Below, piece by piece: positions 24,318 through 37,300 of a DNA stretch of 64,000 bases. A model generated the notes under the pieces. The model saw only the letters and a program-made list of their open reading frames with translations, ran no database searches and had not been told where the DNA came from. Within the stretch, counting starts at the first letter, position 1. Every line of letters starts with the position of its first letter. The translations under genes were made by a program, and so were the position numbers. The stretch comes from Rotaria socialis (taxonomy: Eukaryota > Rotifera > Eurotatoria > Philodinida > Philodinidae): positions 22,171 through 86,170 of the forward strand of contig CAJNYU010001162.1 in assembly GCA_905331475.1 (NCBI GenBank). Direction: 5' to 3'.

Positions 24318-24922
24318 ATGCTTACAAAAATGACTGCTGCACTCGGTGGAAGACGAGCTGACAAATTAGGACATCATCGAGAATTAATTATTTGCGTTCC
24401 TTGGTCGCAAGAATTCGGTGCTGCTTATCAACAATTTGTTAATGGTGGCTATAGATCTCATGGTGGTGGTTTCCCTGCAGGAGGTTTAGGATCCTATGGT
24501 GGTGGCTTTCCATCAGGAGGATTCGGTGGAGTCTCCCCCAGTGGAGGCTTAGGATCTTATGGAGGAGGATTTGGTGGAGCCTCTCCATTTGGTGGTTTCG
24601 GTGGAGCCTCACCATTTGGTGGTTTCGGTGGAGCCTCACCATTTGGTGGTTTCGGTGGAGCCTCTCCATTTGGTGGTTTCGGTGNGGTGGTGCCTCTCCA
24701 TTTGGAGGAGCCTCAGTTTGTGGAGGTTTCGGCGGAGCTTCACCTTTTGGTGGAGCCTCTCCATTTGGTGGTTTAGGTGGAGCATCTCCATTTGGTGGTT
24801 TCGGTGGAGCCTCACCGTATGGAGGCTTTGGTGGAGCCTCACCTTTTGGTGGTAGTTTCGGCGGTGGTCTTCCGCCGATACATGGTGTACCGATCGGATT
24901 CGGAATGACGACATCCCTTTAG
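24318..24922 (+). CDS. Glycine-rich repeat protein, frame broken by an assembly N
   Basis: The start ATG at 24318 follows a TATA motif. About 40 non-repetitive residues lead into a low-complexity region built on a 9-residue unit G-G-A-S-P-F-G-G-F, encoded by 27-nt tandem repeats between about 24570 and 24870. A single N at 24685 breaks the frame. The same Gly/Ser/Pro/Phe repeat continues in another frame and ends naturally as FGMTTSL then TAG at 24920-24922, so the break is very probably an assembly indel. I see no clear signal peptide. Such sequences occur in structural, cuticle-like or sticky proteins, but the function is unknown. Confidence 0.65.
24570..24870 (+). repeat. 27-nt coding tandem repeat
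   Basis: Repeats of a 27-nt unit beginning GGTGGAGCCTCTCCATTTGG, some identical and some diverged or shortened. They lie inside the Gly-rich gene and are a likely reason for the assembly ambiguity at 24685. Confidence 0.75.
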
Positions 24923-26039
24923 TTCAACTGAATTACGTTTTATATATCGAAGATGAAAAATGGCATCATCTTCAGTTTTTATTAAAAATTATAACATATA
25001 ACATTTTATATGCACCTATCTTGTTTTTCGAATATACATGACATCTTTTTAATAAAAAGAAATGAGAGTGTATCTATGTTAGTTAATATGTCACAGTAAA
25101 TAATAACATATCAATTAAGTTAACAACACAACATGTTTATATCATTAGTGTTGAATTATATCCAATGCATGCAAATCAACCACTTGAGAGAAACAAAGCG
25201 ATTTGAACTATTGATATAAAAAGATAAATTGACACAAAAGTTTCAAGCATGTTTGTTGTTAACTATGTAAATATTCGACGAACTTCATATTCATAGAATT
25301 CTTCACCGTTAACTGTTGTATGCATAATCATTCCTCGAACCATCGACAGTAATTTATAATTCAAATAAAAAGTATATAAATGTTTTTGGATGTAATATGA
25401 TACTTCAATAATAGATAATATTTAAATAGTAACATTTCCTCCATAGGTATTCAATGGCCTTTTAACTACGCAGACTCTATATTATTGAACGAACTAATAA
25501 GATTAAGAATGTAAAAAGAAGGACACCAAGCCATTTCATGGCTAAGCTTCGTAGTTTTTTTTTCATGATAAGACTTGAAAATTAGTATCCTTCTGTTTTC
25601 GGATGTAAAATGTTGTCCTTATACACTATTTTGTGGTCTTTTTTTTATTAAAATATAACTGACGTTATTCAAGAAAAACCTGTTGTGTCTCATATAACAT
25701 GAAGTTGTTTCGTTATATTGTAGACATATGTGTTTACAATTTGTTAAGTAAATTTTCTCTATGATTAGGTATAAAAGCATGACTCTCAGTATAACAATAC
25801 CTATAACGAAGATCTGCTACAAAATTACAAATCTAGGATGTAATAAAGACGCACGCATTCACACATTCACACTGCCCGATTGGCTATAAAATAGTGTAGC
25901 TGTTGACTTCTAGGTGATGTCATAGTTTATTTTTGTTCTCTTATCTTCTCTCTCTCTATATATATATATATTACTCTTATCAAGAACTCACAGGAATCAT
26001 TTTTCTACTTTATATTGATCAAAATAAAACAAAAATAGA
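24923..26039. other. Intergenic, possible TATA element
   Basis: No gene seen. A strong-looking GTATAAAAGC lies near 25770, about 270 nt upstream of the secreted protein at 26040. A CT-rich then (TA)n tract is at about 25945-25972. Confidence 0.4.
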
Positions 26040-26522
26040 ATGTATCCATTACGAATTTTTCTTGCAATTGGTCTATTTTCAACATTTCTACTAATTTCAA
26101 ATGGAGCAAGTAAGACTCTCTGCAGTTATGAAAAGTCTCTATTAGCTCTTCGTTGTGTTTTTCTTTTTCTTTTTCTAGGTCTTTTACATAGAAGACCTGG
26201 TTCTTGGATAACTAAAGAGAGTGATGATTTCAATATACAATTAGAGCTTAAATTTGACGAAAGCAGTGCCAGTAGCGAAGAAAGCGATGAAACAAAGCCA
26301 AAGTCAAAATTTTATAAAGAACATTCTGATGAAGATTATCGATCAAAGGACGGAAGCAATCAACAAATTATTGAAGCTTCTAAATCTAATGAAAATCTAA
26401 AAGAATCAAACAGTCATAGTGTTGAACAAAACGACAGCGATGAAGATTATGATCGCTCAGATGCTACAAGATTCGATAAAGATGATCACCGTATGATTTT
26501 ACAAACTAGCGATGAACGTTGA
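26040..26522 (+). CDS. Small secreted acidic, Ser/Asp-rich protein
   Basis: Two exons, 26040-26109 and 26179-26522. The 69-nt intron (GTAAGA...TTTCTAG) rejoins in frame at a Ser codon. The first 23 residues (MYPLRIFLAIGLFSTFLLIS then NGA) are a classic signal peptide. The mature part, about 115 aa, is rich in Ser, Asp, Glu and Lys, with repeated SDEDY motifs and no cysteines, so it is probably disordered and possibly phosphorylated or cation-binding. AATAAA occurs downstream at about 26607. I do not recognise a family. Confidence 0.7.
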   Translation: MYPLRIFLAIGLFSTFLLISNGASKTLCSYEKSLLALRCVFLFLFLGLLHRRPGSWITKESDDFNIQLELKFDESSASSEESDETKPKSKFYKEHSDEDYRSKDGSNQQIIEASKSNENLKESNSHSVEQNDSDEDYDRSDATRFDKDDHRMILQTSDER

Positions 26523-27273
26523 ATATCTCAATATTTGCTCTTTTGAAACTCTATTTTTTCAGTTTCTTTTTACTATTGTATAATCCAGCAATGATATATT
26601 TAATGAAATAAATATCGTCCTCTAAATGATGATCATATTCTTCAATGCTCTTACTCAAACAGTAATGATTTGCTTTTATTAAAATCTTTGCAAACTAATT
26701 ATACAGGGAAAGCGTTGAGTTGTAGAAAATCGTTAGTTTTCTCTGTATCAATAAGCATAAGTACCTTTTTCTTTAAATAATTATAGAACAACTCAGACAA
26801 CAAAGTTGTGCTATTGACAATAACCTGGTGTTTTTTTTGTAATGGTGAAGTAGTTTAAATGTTTGCATGACATAGGTGATAAATAACACCGGAAATTTAT
26901 TATAGCTATAGGTATCTCAATGATTTACATAAAACGATATTTCATTTTTACTATAGATATGAATTGTAAAATTTATTACTATTTCATTATTTCGATTATC
27001 TGATGCTAGTAATACGTGACACTGATATTATGAATATCGTTACTATTCATTTTGATCCACACGTGATACAGAAATAGAATCAAACGATGCGAAATCATCT
27101 TGGTAGGGGCAAGAGCGTTCAATTGAATAGTTCACTGAAGTGAATGAAACACACAAGAAGATGATGATTTATAACTACGCGATTATATTTATCGACTTTG
27201 AAAGAAATTTGTACATGCCGATTCTATTAATCAACATTGCTAATTTGAACAAATATTAATTAAAATACGTCTA
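26523..27273. other. Intergenic, no gene recognised
   Basis: Spacer before the first tRNA-Ser gene; nothing else identified. Confidence 0.45.
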
Positions 27274-27355
27274 GACGAGGTGGCCGAGGGGTTAAGGCGT
27301 TAGACTGCTAATCTAATGGGCTCTGCCCGCATGAGTTCGAATCTCATCCTCGTCG
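27274..27355 (+). tRNA. tRNA-Ser (anticodon GCU), copy 1
   Basis: 82-nt cloverleaf. The acceptor stem pairs GACGAGG with CCTCGTC. The anticodon loop CTGCTAA carries anticodon GCT. A long class II variable arm (GGGC-TCT-GCCC) follows, typical of tRNA-Ser. The T arm is ATGAG-TTCGAAT-CTCAT. No CCA is encoded. A run of eight T at 27361-27368 is the Pol III terminator. Confidence 0.95.
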
Positions 27356-28660
27356 CCATGTTTTTTTTGTTCACTGCGTACTTATTTTTATTTTTTTAAT
27401 ACTTCGAGGAAGTTACACTGGTTTGGTATCTTTATGCTGAAATTTTTCGATGCCGACTTTTTTCATTTATGCTTTTCATATGATCGATGAATGCACGTAA
27501 AATCGATCAGCAAGTCGACACTGAATGGAAAGAACACGAATGCTCTTTTGTGAAATCAATACATGTTACATATTCTTCAAAATATTTGCACTAATAAATT
27601 ACTTTCACTTTTTTCTCACCAGTTTCAAGTAGAACGCAAAATTAGGTGATTCACAAGTGAACTGAAATTAGTGACATCTATGTAGAACTTTCGATAGAAC
27701 GCAATAAGTTTGGAGCAAAGAACTAACCATAACATTTTCGATTTTTGTGTGTTTAATGTTTCAAAATTTGAACTTATCTGAAATGTCAAAATGATATTTA
27801 ATATAAAACCAAAACCAAAAGTCTTTAGATAAGAAATTTAGACATTTAGGATGAGTAAAAGGAAGAGATAAAGTTAATTTTATGCATACATGACATTTCT
27901 AATTGGTTTAGTCAAATTACTGCAATCGAATAAGCGTATATGTTAAATTAGAATGCATTATTTTCTACTTCACACTTACGAATCAGCGCTGACTTTAAGT
28001 TAATAACCCTGCAAAAGTGCGTCTGTAATAATGGGCGATAGATTAACAAATATACATTCTTCATACTTCTTCTTCATAGAAAAAGGTGGAATGTTAATTT
28101 CATATATGTGGCATTAGGGTCTGGAATTTTCCAAGATTTAATGTATTACTACAATGAAGGAAAATAATACATATTAGTAAGGTCGATCTAGTTAAGTCTG
28201 TCCAAATATCGCTGATCAAAGTGAAATACATATATGCATCTGTTGTAGTTATGCCAAAAGACTGAGCATCAATAGCACTCTAACATTCTCTTGAATGTGG
28301 TTTCAGGCCATAAAATATGTCAGAAATTGATCTGAGAATGCATTTGAAAATTTTTCATTCGTAACACTACGAATACTATCTTACTACTGATGGTATCATG
28401 GCACGAGTAAGTTCATTCTATGATAGCATTCAAAAATAAACAACCTAACAAAATAAAATATACTCACAGTACATTTTGAATACAATAATGTATGTACACC
28501 AATTTACAACTTTCACTTAGTTATAAGATAAAAATGTATCGTTCTGTGCTCACGTACCATTATATATATATATATACATAAAATCACGTATGTGATTATC
28601 ATTCCATGAGCGATGTGTATTTAACACTGAAATAAACCATTGAAATCTGCTTTTTTTTTC
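27356..28660. other. Intergenic with Pol III terminator and (TA)n tract
   Basis: It begins with the T8 terminator of the tRNA. A (TA)n run is at about 28559-28575, just upstream of the membrane protein gene. No other gene was found. Confidence 0.45.
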
Positions 28661-30500
28661 ATGTTTCATTCAGTGCCAATGTTGTATTCTATATTCATTA
28701 TCATAGCTTTTACGCTTCCTCAATATGTTCATAGCAGTTGTTGTCGTTTACCGTTTACTGATGGCGAATGCCAAGTTAATCGGAAAGGTCCACATCGATA
28801 TCACGTCATGCCTGATCTTCGTTCAGGTCTAGTTACGGAAAGTACAGAATGTTATATAAATGATTTTGATGCGACTTATCGAAAATTAGTTGAAACAAAA
28901 AATTATTGTAATGATTGTCCTGGTCTACTGATCTTTCATACGAATTCATCTGAAATATTCCTATTTCCAGAATATATCGAACGCATTTTAGAAGGACGAA
29001 CACAAGCACAACGGTAATAAATATCATCGTTTTGTTTCTATAAAAATCAAGAGACACTTTTAAGCAACTAACTATGTAAATTTATTTTTAGAAAAAATGT
29101 AGTGATTTTAACAACATCATTAACTGGAGCATATGATCTAAATTTTACATTATTTTCACGTTATTATTCGTCTCGTCGAGTAGATGAAGTTCCTTCACTC
29201 TATGTCGATTTACAATTACCAGAATATGATCCAAAACTAGAAGTACAACCGAGTCTACGTCTTCGTATACCTAATTATATTGAAGATAAAGAAGGATCAT
29301 CAAAAATCAGCCGACAACAATTAATTAGTCCATTGATCGATATTGAACATACTATGATCCATCAATTGCCGTATCTTTATCATTTCGATATAGAAAAACA
29401 TCGTCATCCACCAAGTAAATCCAGATATAGATACTATTGTGAATAGGACGCATCTACATATTTGAACGTTTTGTTTTTAGCTCGTTGTACTTTATATGAT
29501 GTTCAAATTTCATCGTCTGGTCTCGTTTGGAAAGTGTTAGATTCTGAAGCCGCAGCCTGTCGTACATTTATGTCACATTTTGGACAAAACAAATGTTTTG
29601 CAACAGGTTTTACGCGACTATTTTGTCCCATTGAAGAAAGTATATTGTCCGATGATCGACTAGAATTACCATCGTATGTTCAAATGGAAGCCTACGTGGA
29701 ACGTTTAACAATAGCTGTAACTGGCAGTCGCCAAGTTGCTATGTCCTTAAGTAACGATCAAATGCGACCTGCTAAACAAGTTAAAATTCTTCTTCTTCGA
29801 GGTTATTTATTAGTGACAGATATCAATATTGATCTACCTATTCTGGTTGAATATGGAAGTAATTGTGATGATTATGGTTTAGTTGTTCCGGACGGTTTCA
29901 GTACAACTCGTTATCGTCATTTTGATAGTGAAAATACTCCTATCTCTCTAAGAAATAGGGCTATAGATGCACCATCTTGTTTTCAAGTAATACCTAATTT
30001 AGCTCAAGTATTATTATCATTATCATTTAGGAAGAGTGCTCTTCTTTCATCAACTATTCAATCAAAATCCGATGAAAAACAAATAGCAATAGTTTCAGAT
30101 TCAACAGAGTCAACAATTACACTTGATTTAAACTTAACAAATGTAACAAATGATTATCAAGAAATTAGTAAAACAAACTATTGGAACATTATACTGAATA
30201 AGAAGAGTACGTTAAAAAAGAAAAAGATTATTTTAATACAAAATGTCATCATTATTTTTTTTCTTAGATTTAGCTTATGCTGCTATTGTTTTACTAGTTT
30301 TACTTATTCTTATTCCGTTATGCGTTATTGTTTTCTGTCTTGTATATTGTAATGATGATCATGAAGCAAGTTGGACATTGAAACATGTTTCTCATGCAAA
30401 TCCCCCTTATAATACTTCTATGGATGATCAAAGTAATACTTCAGCTAATTCAAATGTCCATAAATCAACTCAAACAACAGACAATCCCATTCGTATTTAA
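28661..30500 (+). CDS. Type I single-pass membrane protein, family not recognised
   Basis: Four exons, 28661-29013, 29092-29414, 29481-30206 and 30268-30500 (1635 nt, 544 aa), with consistent phases. A signal peptide (MFHSVPMLYSIFIIIAFTLP...) is followed by an ectodomain of about 440 residues. The ectodomain has scattered cysteines (SCCRLPF, TECYINDF, YCNDCPGLLIF, RCTLYDV, NKCFATGFTRLFCP) and several Asn-x-Ser/Thr sites. One membrane helix (AAIVLLVLLILIPLCVIVFCLVY) follows, then a cytosolic tail of about 55 residues rich in Asn, Ser and Thr. AATAAA at about 30548 supports the end. The start was taken at the first ATG giving a signal peptide. The layout suggests a surface receptor or adhesion protein, but no named domain was identified. 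Confidence 0.8.
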
Positions 30501-30834
30501 AACATTTTCGCCTTTTCTTTTCTTTCTTTTTCTTTTTTCTCATGCAAGAATAAAGTACATTAATATTAAATTTGTTGAGAAGCAAACAAACGGCAGCTAT
30601 GTTTGCCGTCAGTTCGACGTGATTAGCAACGATTTCAACATATTATTTCAATTTTGTTCGGTTGTTTTGACTTTCTCTTCGTTGAGTCGATGAGAAGAAA
30701 AAGAAGAAAAAAAGAAGAAGAATGCGACGAAGAAAGCACAGGAGCAGTCCATGAAGAGTTATTTTATTTAAATAAGCTTTTTTCTGCGTATTTCTGATTT
30801 CGTAAGTCAACACACAGATGGCATATCGAATTCA

Positions 30835-32068
30835 ATGATGACGGCAGAGACCATGACCGAGACGCTTAATTCATTGTACACAAAATCAAAAAGAACGTAT
30901 AAACATCAGAAAGATATTCATAGTGATATATTGACAGTTTGTTCAAATTAAATTAATTTTGAGAATTCGTCAATTTATTCATTCGTTTTGTATTCTTCAG
31001 AACTCTGTAACATCTTCGACAACTAATAGTAACGATTGGCATCGACTGTTACTAGCTCGACTTAAACCTGGTGTTACACGAAAATATCGAACGACCGGAA
31101 AAAACGGCACAATATCAGACATCATTGTATGTGAATTATCTAAAGGAGAGCAATTATTTAGATAAATGTTTATTGAAGTTCAATTCAACCTAGCTATTCG
31201 ATTTTGACAAGATCCTATCTGCACTAATCGAATATTATAGAAGAAATCATAGCAACAAACTAATGAAACTCGATCAACTCAGATTCCTATTTGATATAGT
31301 TTTTTTTTAATTCGAAAGAGTAAAATTCTCTTGAATGCAATCGTTTTGTCAGATGCAAAAAGCAAATAAATAAGTAAACTGACATACGATATTTTTCTTT
31401 ACTGTTTAGAATTTATTTATTCTCTCCGAGATTATTTTTCACATTGATTTAATTTATATTTAGTCGTCAACATCGTTTGAAGATCAAAATGTAACGTTAA
31501 AATCCTATATTGATGAATCACTTGCTATTACTCAATCTCGTCGAGCTTCTGTTGCACAATCAGGTTCAAGTCTATTGCTTAACAATAAATTATTTTATTC
31601 TCTCTTTCTTATTCATATATATGTATATATAGATGCATTGAAATCACTTGATTCATCAATAGAAATTTCAATGAAACGAGATAATCATTATGTAAAAAAT
31701 TCCTTATCAAATCGATCCGGAAATACTATAACTTCACTCAAGCGACGAGTTAGAAAAGTATGTGAATTTCATAATTTTCTGTTTGATGATCACATTAAAA
31801 GAACGAATCTTTCGTGATATTCTGCTTTGTTTTCTAGCAGCAAATGAGATGTACACAAACTCAACCAAGTTTTATTCAAGAAACAACATATCAACTGCCA
31901 TCATCAACTAATCTCATTTTTATGCCATACTCTGATCAAGCCGAATTATCGCATCGTTACAGACCAAAGAAGTGCAGTTCTGTTGTTCAATTACCACCAT
32001 TAATAAATGCTAACAAAGCGGTCCCAACTCACACTCGTGATACTCAATTGAGTATCTACGCATATTAA
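30835..32068 (+). CDS. Unrecognised 227-aa protein, five exons
   Basis: Exons 30835-30936, 31001-31126, 31464-31563, 31633-31757 and 31838-32068 total 684 nt and keep frame through four GT-AG introns. Start: tandem ATGs at 30835. A short upstream ORF begins at about 30818. Composition is basic and Ser/Thr-rich, with RLKPGVTRKYRTTGKNG, SRRASVAQS (a possible basophilic kinase site) and SLKRRVRK segments. No signal peptide or membrane helix was seen. The stop overlaps an AATAAA region at about 32072. It could instead be an alternative cytosolic tail of the preceding membrane protein, but the poly(A) signal at 30548 and the phase-compatible first exon favour a separate gene. Confidence 0.55.
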
Positions 32069-33984
32069 TGTAATAAATATTTCAATAATTTTACAGGAGA
32101 AAATCAAGAAGGAGAAACTATTAAATGATTTTTTTCCTTCTTGTCCTTCATTGTGAATGAACTACGCTGAAAGATACCCAAATGACTATGGTAGTTGTTG
32201 TTTTTTATTTTTGTATTTGAAAAAGTTTATTTTTGTAAGCTATATTGATCTCGATTGAATATTTTTTCCTATTTTGTGTTATAATCATTCTAAGATGCGC
32301 ATGCGATGATTTATCTTATGATTGCAACCGATGTATTCTTGCTAAATTTAAATGCTTCCTTGTTATTCTTTATTCGACTCTCGTAACATGTCATGTGACA
32401 GTATGCTATCATTCTACTAGCTTTTATTTTGTTTTTTCTTGCATTTTCCCGGTTTTTATCTGCTCAATAAAATGATCGATTTCATTGTAAATTTATTTAG
32501 AGTAAAAAAAATATGACAGAGCAATTTGTATAGATTGAATAATTAATAAAATATATGAACTGAATTTGATGAATGTCTTCTACTATTTCTAGTTACATTT
32601 GCAGCTGACTTTATTGAAATTGAGCATTGTTCGCATAAGATTCTGTTCATGTAATGGTTACAGAATATGTCTATCGTTAGCTTGAATACGATGTCATATG
32701 CTTAAAGTTCCTGTGAACCCGAGAATTAGCAGTCAAAAATAATTCAACCCATGCTCTTTACCACCATTCAAAAATTTCCATAGATAGATCCATCTAAATT
32801 TGAAAGTCAACAAGCAATTTGGTCATCGAAGAGAACAATATTTCAACTAGTGAGAATAGAATTTGCTTCTATCCCTTGAGAAATCCGAATTCATTACAGA
32901 AGTTATGAGTATTGTTATTTTCAGTTTTAAATATTTATTTTCAGCTTGAACTCGTCTACATGTTTATTATATTGACATATTTCCTATGCGAAATATTTGG
33001 TTGTTGCTATTATTAAAATTGAACGATTCATCAATTAGCTTTTTTTTTCTATACAAAATATCAGACTAACCGATAGTGAAGGATACACACAGACTAGAAT
33101 ACTGTAGTAGTGAAAAAACTAGATTCTAGAAGTATACGCGCCTGTTAGTTAGATAACAATATCTTCATGTATTATAAACAAAAAGGCACGTCACACCGTC
33201 AAGTCAAAAAGAAACTATATAAAGAAATATTGTTGACATTGCAAAGAAGCCAAGTATTATAGTAATTCCAGTTAAAGGCAAATTTTTTCGAGTATCATTT
33301 TTTCTTGAAACAAAAAAGTTTTTATTCGAGGAATTATTTTTCTCTTAAATACATACTCCTGTTCTGAAGATATTATTCATTACCAGAATAGATCGACTAT
33401 TACTTTCCAATTTCATCACCGTCTTGTCTAAAAGTTCGTTCTCATAGGATACTTCTTGTTAGTGTTTATTCTTCGTGTACTGTGGAGAAATCGAAACGAT
33501 ATAAACATGAACGTCTAAGTAATTGCTTCAGGTTGAAACAAGCGCTTAGAAGTATTTGTTGTTCTGATTGTCAAGTTGAGAATCACTACAAAAATCTAAG
33601 AAATGATGCAGAAGACAATTACGTTGTTTGTGTATTATGATAAAAAGAAATTTAGCTTTTTTCAAGGTTAATCATATCGTTTACTAGCATGCTAGCAATC
33701 GATCAGTCAGTAATTTTTCGAACTTTTGTGACCAGCATATTCAAATATTGACTTAGTAATAAAAAATACTTTAGTATTGACATCTTGTCAAGTCTTACTA
33801 TGAATATGCAATCGGATCCTGTATCTAAGTGACTCTTACACAGGCACATCGATCTTTATCAATTTTCGTTTATTTCAAAGCTCTTCTCAAATAATAATCT
33901 GTCGCTACTTTTTATTGCTATTTAAACAATCGAACAAGTCATGAACGAACGCATTCATGAAATCTTTTACCACTGAAACTTTCA
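32069..33984. other. Intergenic, no gene recognised
   Basis: Nearly 1.9 kb between the 227-aa gene and tRNA-Ser copy 2. No coding exon, RNA gene or bounded repeat was recognised. Confidence 0.4.
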
Positions 33985-34066
33985 GACGAGATGGCCGAGC
34001 GGTTAAGGCGTTAGACTGCTAATCTAATGGGCTCTGCCCGCGTGAGTTCGAATCTCACTCTCGTCG
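33985..34066 (+). tRNA. tRNA-Ser (anticodon GCU), copy 2
   Basis: 82-nt cloverleaf nearly identical to copy 1. The acceptor pairs GACGAGA with TCTCGTC, the anticodon is GCT, the variable arm GGGC-TCT-GCCC is the same, and the T arm is GTGAG-TTCGAAT-CTCAC. T-rich terminator at 34071-34077. Both paired differences from copy 1 preserve pairing. Confidence 0.95.
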
Positions 34067-34389
34067 CCACTTTTTTTTACTTCTACAAGCGATCTCTTTT
34101 TGCAGCGCAAGTGCAATGGAACATCAATCAATACTTTTTAGAATAGGTTTTCTTTAAAAATGAAAACTGTCGATTTGTTGAATTTGTAATCCTATCCTAT
34201 CCATATGACTCAATGTCATTTATTTTTTTTGTTATCATCAAACGACAGTAATGAGGAAATGGTATCGCTCTTTGATTGGATGATGGCATGCAATGAAATA
34301 ACCAATACACATCAGTTGAGATATTTCATGGATTTCATAGCTTAATTCGTTCAGTTGTTTTATGTTTCGTAGAGTTTTTCTCTTTTAAA

Positions 34390-37300
34390 ATGGGTAAAAA
34401 GAATCGTGATAGCTATGTAATAGCTAAAACATCACCTTCCAGCCGCCAACAAGATCCAGCATTTGAATATTTAACTAAAACATTTAACAGTACAAATGGA
34501 CCCATACAGGTTTATAATTTATTTTAATGATAGTATCCCTAATTTTTCTTTTTAATTATTCTAGGCTATGTGTGATGTTACTCGGCCACATGTGGATTCA
34601 TTTAATTGGATGCTTAAAGAAGGCTTAATGAAAGCAGCAAGCGTAAGGAGAGAATATTCATTTTTTGTTCATCGAATTTCATTTGAATATTTTCATGTTT
34701 CAGTCCATTTTACCATTAGAATTTGAAACAAATACTAAATTACGTGTTAAATTAAAATTTGTTGTATGTATACCAAAGGTTTTTTGTCATCTAAATCTTT
34801 CTTTTATTGTTTTTAGAGTTTGGAAATAGCCCGGCCTAAAGCAAAAGTAATTGTCGGCGCCAATCGTCGTAGTCACTATGTTTATCCCGCTGAAGTATGT
34901 TTGTTTTTGGTAGAGACGAAATCATACCCATAATGTTTATTATTCATTCTAGGCTCGTATGAGTAAAAGTACATATTCTGGAACATTGCATGCTCGTATT
35001 CATGCTGAAGTTTTTGATCAAAATGGTAAATTAATTGGACGTGAATCATATGATAGAAGTCTTGGTTCAATACCAGTTATGGTTCGAGTATGGATTTATC
35101 GAAATGTTTCTCAAAAGAATGCAACATAATTTTATTTTTAAGAGTGATGCCTGCAATTTAGCTAATATGACTACAAAAGAACTATGTTCAAAATATGAAG
35201 AACCAAATGAAAATGGTGGTTACTTTGTAGTAAAAGGATATGAACGTATTTTACGTTTACTAACAATGACAAGACGAAATTATGTTAGTCAAATGAAAAA
35301 ATTGCTACAGATAGTTGACGTTGATTTTTTTTTGTTGGACTTCTTTAGCCTATGGCAATGTCTCGTGGTCGTTGGCGTCAACGTGGTCCTGGATTTACCG
35401 ATCGTGGTCTTCAAATTCGTTGTCTATCAGATGATCAACGTGGTGTTGTAAGTTTTTAATCTATTTAAAAATAGACTAAAATTGATTAAATGAGGACTAA
35501 TCGTTCAGATGCGTTTTAATCCAGAATAACAGCGAATCATGAGAAAACAGATTTGTATAATTAGAAAGAACTATTGAATGTATATCTGTGATTTCTTTTC
35601 TTGATATAAAACTAAACATATCTTACGAACAATACAAATCTTAGTCTTCACCACTGGAAAAACGTTGTAGAAATAATGTTTTTTTAATTTTTTCAATAGG
35701 AAAATACGCTTCATTATTTGGACACCGGTGCCATTTCTTTAGCTTTTATGTATCGTAAAGAAATGTATTTTATTCCTGTTGTTATGATTCTCAAAGTAAG
35801 ATTCTCTTTTACAATTATTTACTATCTATTGGTTCTTATTGGTCGAACCGAAAACAATCTTTAATTGAGTTAATTTTATATTACGAGAATTTATTTATTA
35901 GATGTTAGCTGATGATAATACATCTGATCGAGAAATTCATGCAACTCTTATGCGTGGTACATACGAAAATAATAGTGCTTTTGATAAGTAAGATGGAAAC
36001 AATTTTCTATAGGTATCATCGTTGTTGATTTCTTTTATTTCTTAAAGTAATATTAAATATATGCTTCGTCAATTACAAAAAACATATTGGTGTGAAAAGC
36101 CATTAATAACCCGTCAATCTGTAATTGATTATGTTGGTTCACATTTTCGTACGCGTCTACAGCGACCAGCATGGCATACGAATGCTGATGTTGCACGTTA
36201 TTTACTTGATAATTATATATTAATTCATTTAAAAACTGATAAAGCTAAATTTAATATGTTAATGTCTGTATTTTATACTAATTATATTGACTAAAATATA
36301 ACGAATTTATTTGTTTAGATTTATGATGCGTAAACTTTTCTCATATGTACGCGATGAATGTAAAGCAGAAGATCAAGATGCACCATCGATGCATGAAATT
36401 CTTTTGCCTGGACATGTTTATTTAGCATTACTATCAGTAAATTTTTCTAGTACATCATGACAATATTAATAAAAACTTGCTTCCTTTTTCTCTTCAAGGA
36501 ACGATTAGAAACATGGTTGGTATCATTGCGTGAAACATTTTTAAAACTGAATAAAAGTGCTAAAACATCAAGTGATGCATCAATAACTACAAGTGCGTAA
36601 GTGTAATTATTTCGTTTCGATCATATTTTGCTTTTTTTTTGTGCTAAATTTTTATTTACAGAACTTCGTCTAGCAATGGATACTATTGATAAAGATCAAA
36701 TAGCCAAAGCTTTTGAACATTTTCTAGCTACTGGTAATCTTAATTCGAAAACAAATCTTGGTTTAAGACAGGTTCGTTTTTCATGATAAAAAAATTCAAA
36801 GAATTGAAAGCATAGACAGAAGTGTTACCAAAAGACTATTCTTATTAATCACAAAAATGTTTCTCTAAAATGGAACTTTTCATTTAGACAAGTGGTTTTT
36901 CGATTATTGCTGAACGTTTAAATATTCTTCGTTTCATATCACATTTTCGGTCTGTTCATCGTGGTGATGCATTTACTGAAGCTAAAACAACATCCGTTCG
37001 AAAATTACTACCTGAAGCATGGGGTTTTCTATGTGCCGTTCACACTCCTGATGGTTCTCTATGCGGTTTACTGAATCATTTATGTATGACATGCCAAGTA
37101 ACACAAGAAACAGCAACAAATACATCAACCGAAGCTCTTGTTGATACATTGATTTCCTATGGTATGCGACGTGTACCATCGATTGATGTTCATTGTTATG
37201 ATGTTATTCTTGATGGACAAGTTGTTGGGTATATAAAGTTTTTGCTTTAAATTTTTCTATGAAATTTGTTTTTCTAAGATTTATCGATGATACGCGAGCA

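Noticed and set aside
24439..24914. Minus-strand His/Arg-rich open frames
   Set aside because: They are reverse reading of the Gly-rich tandem repeat, not genes.
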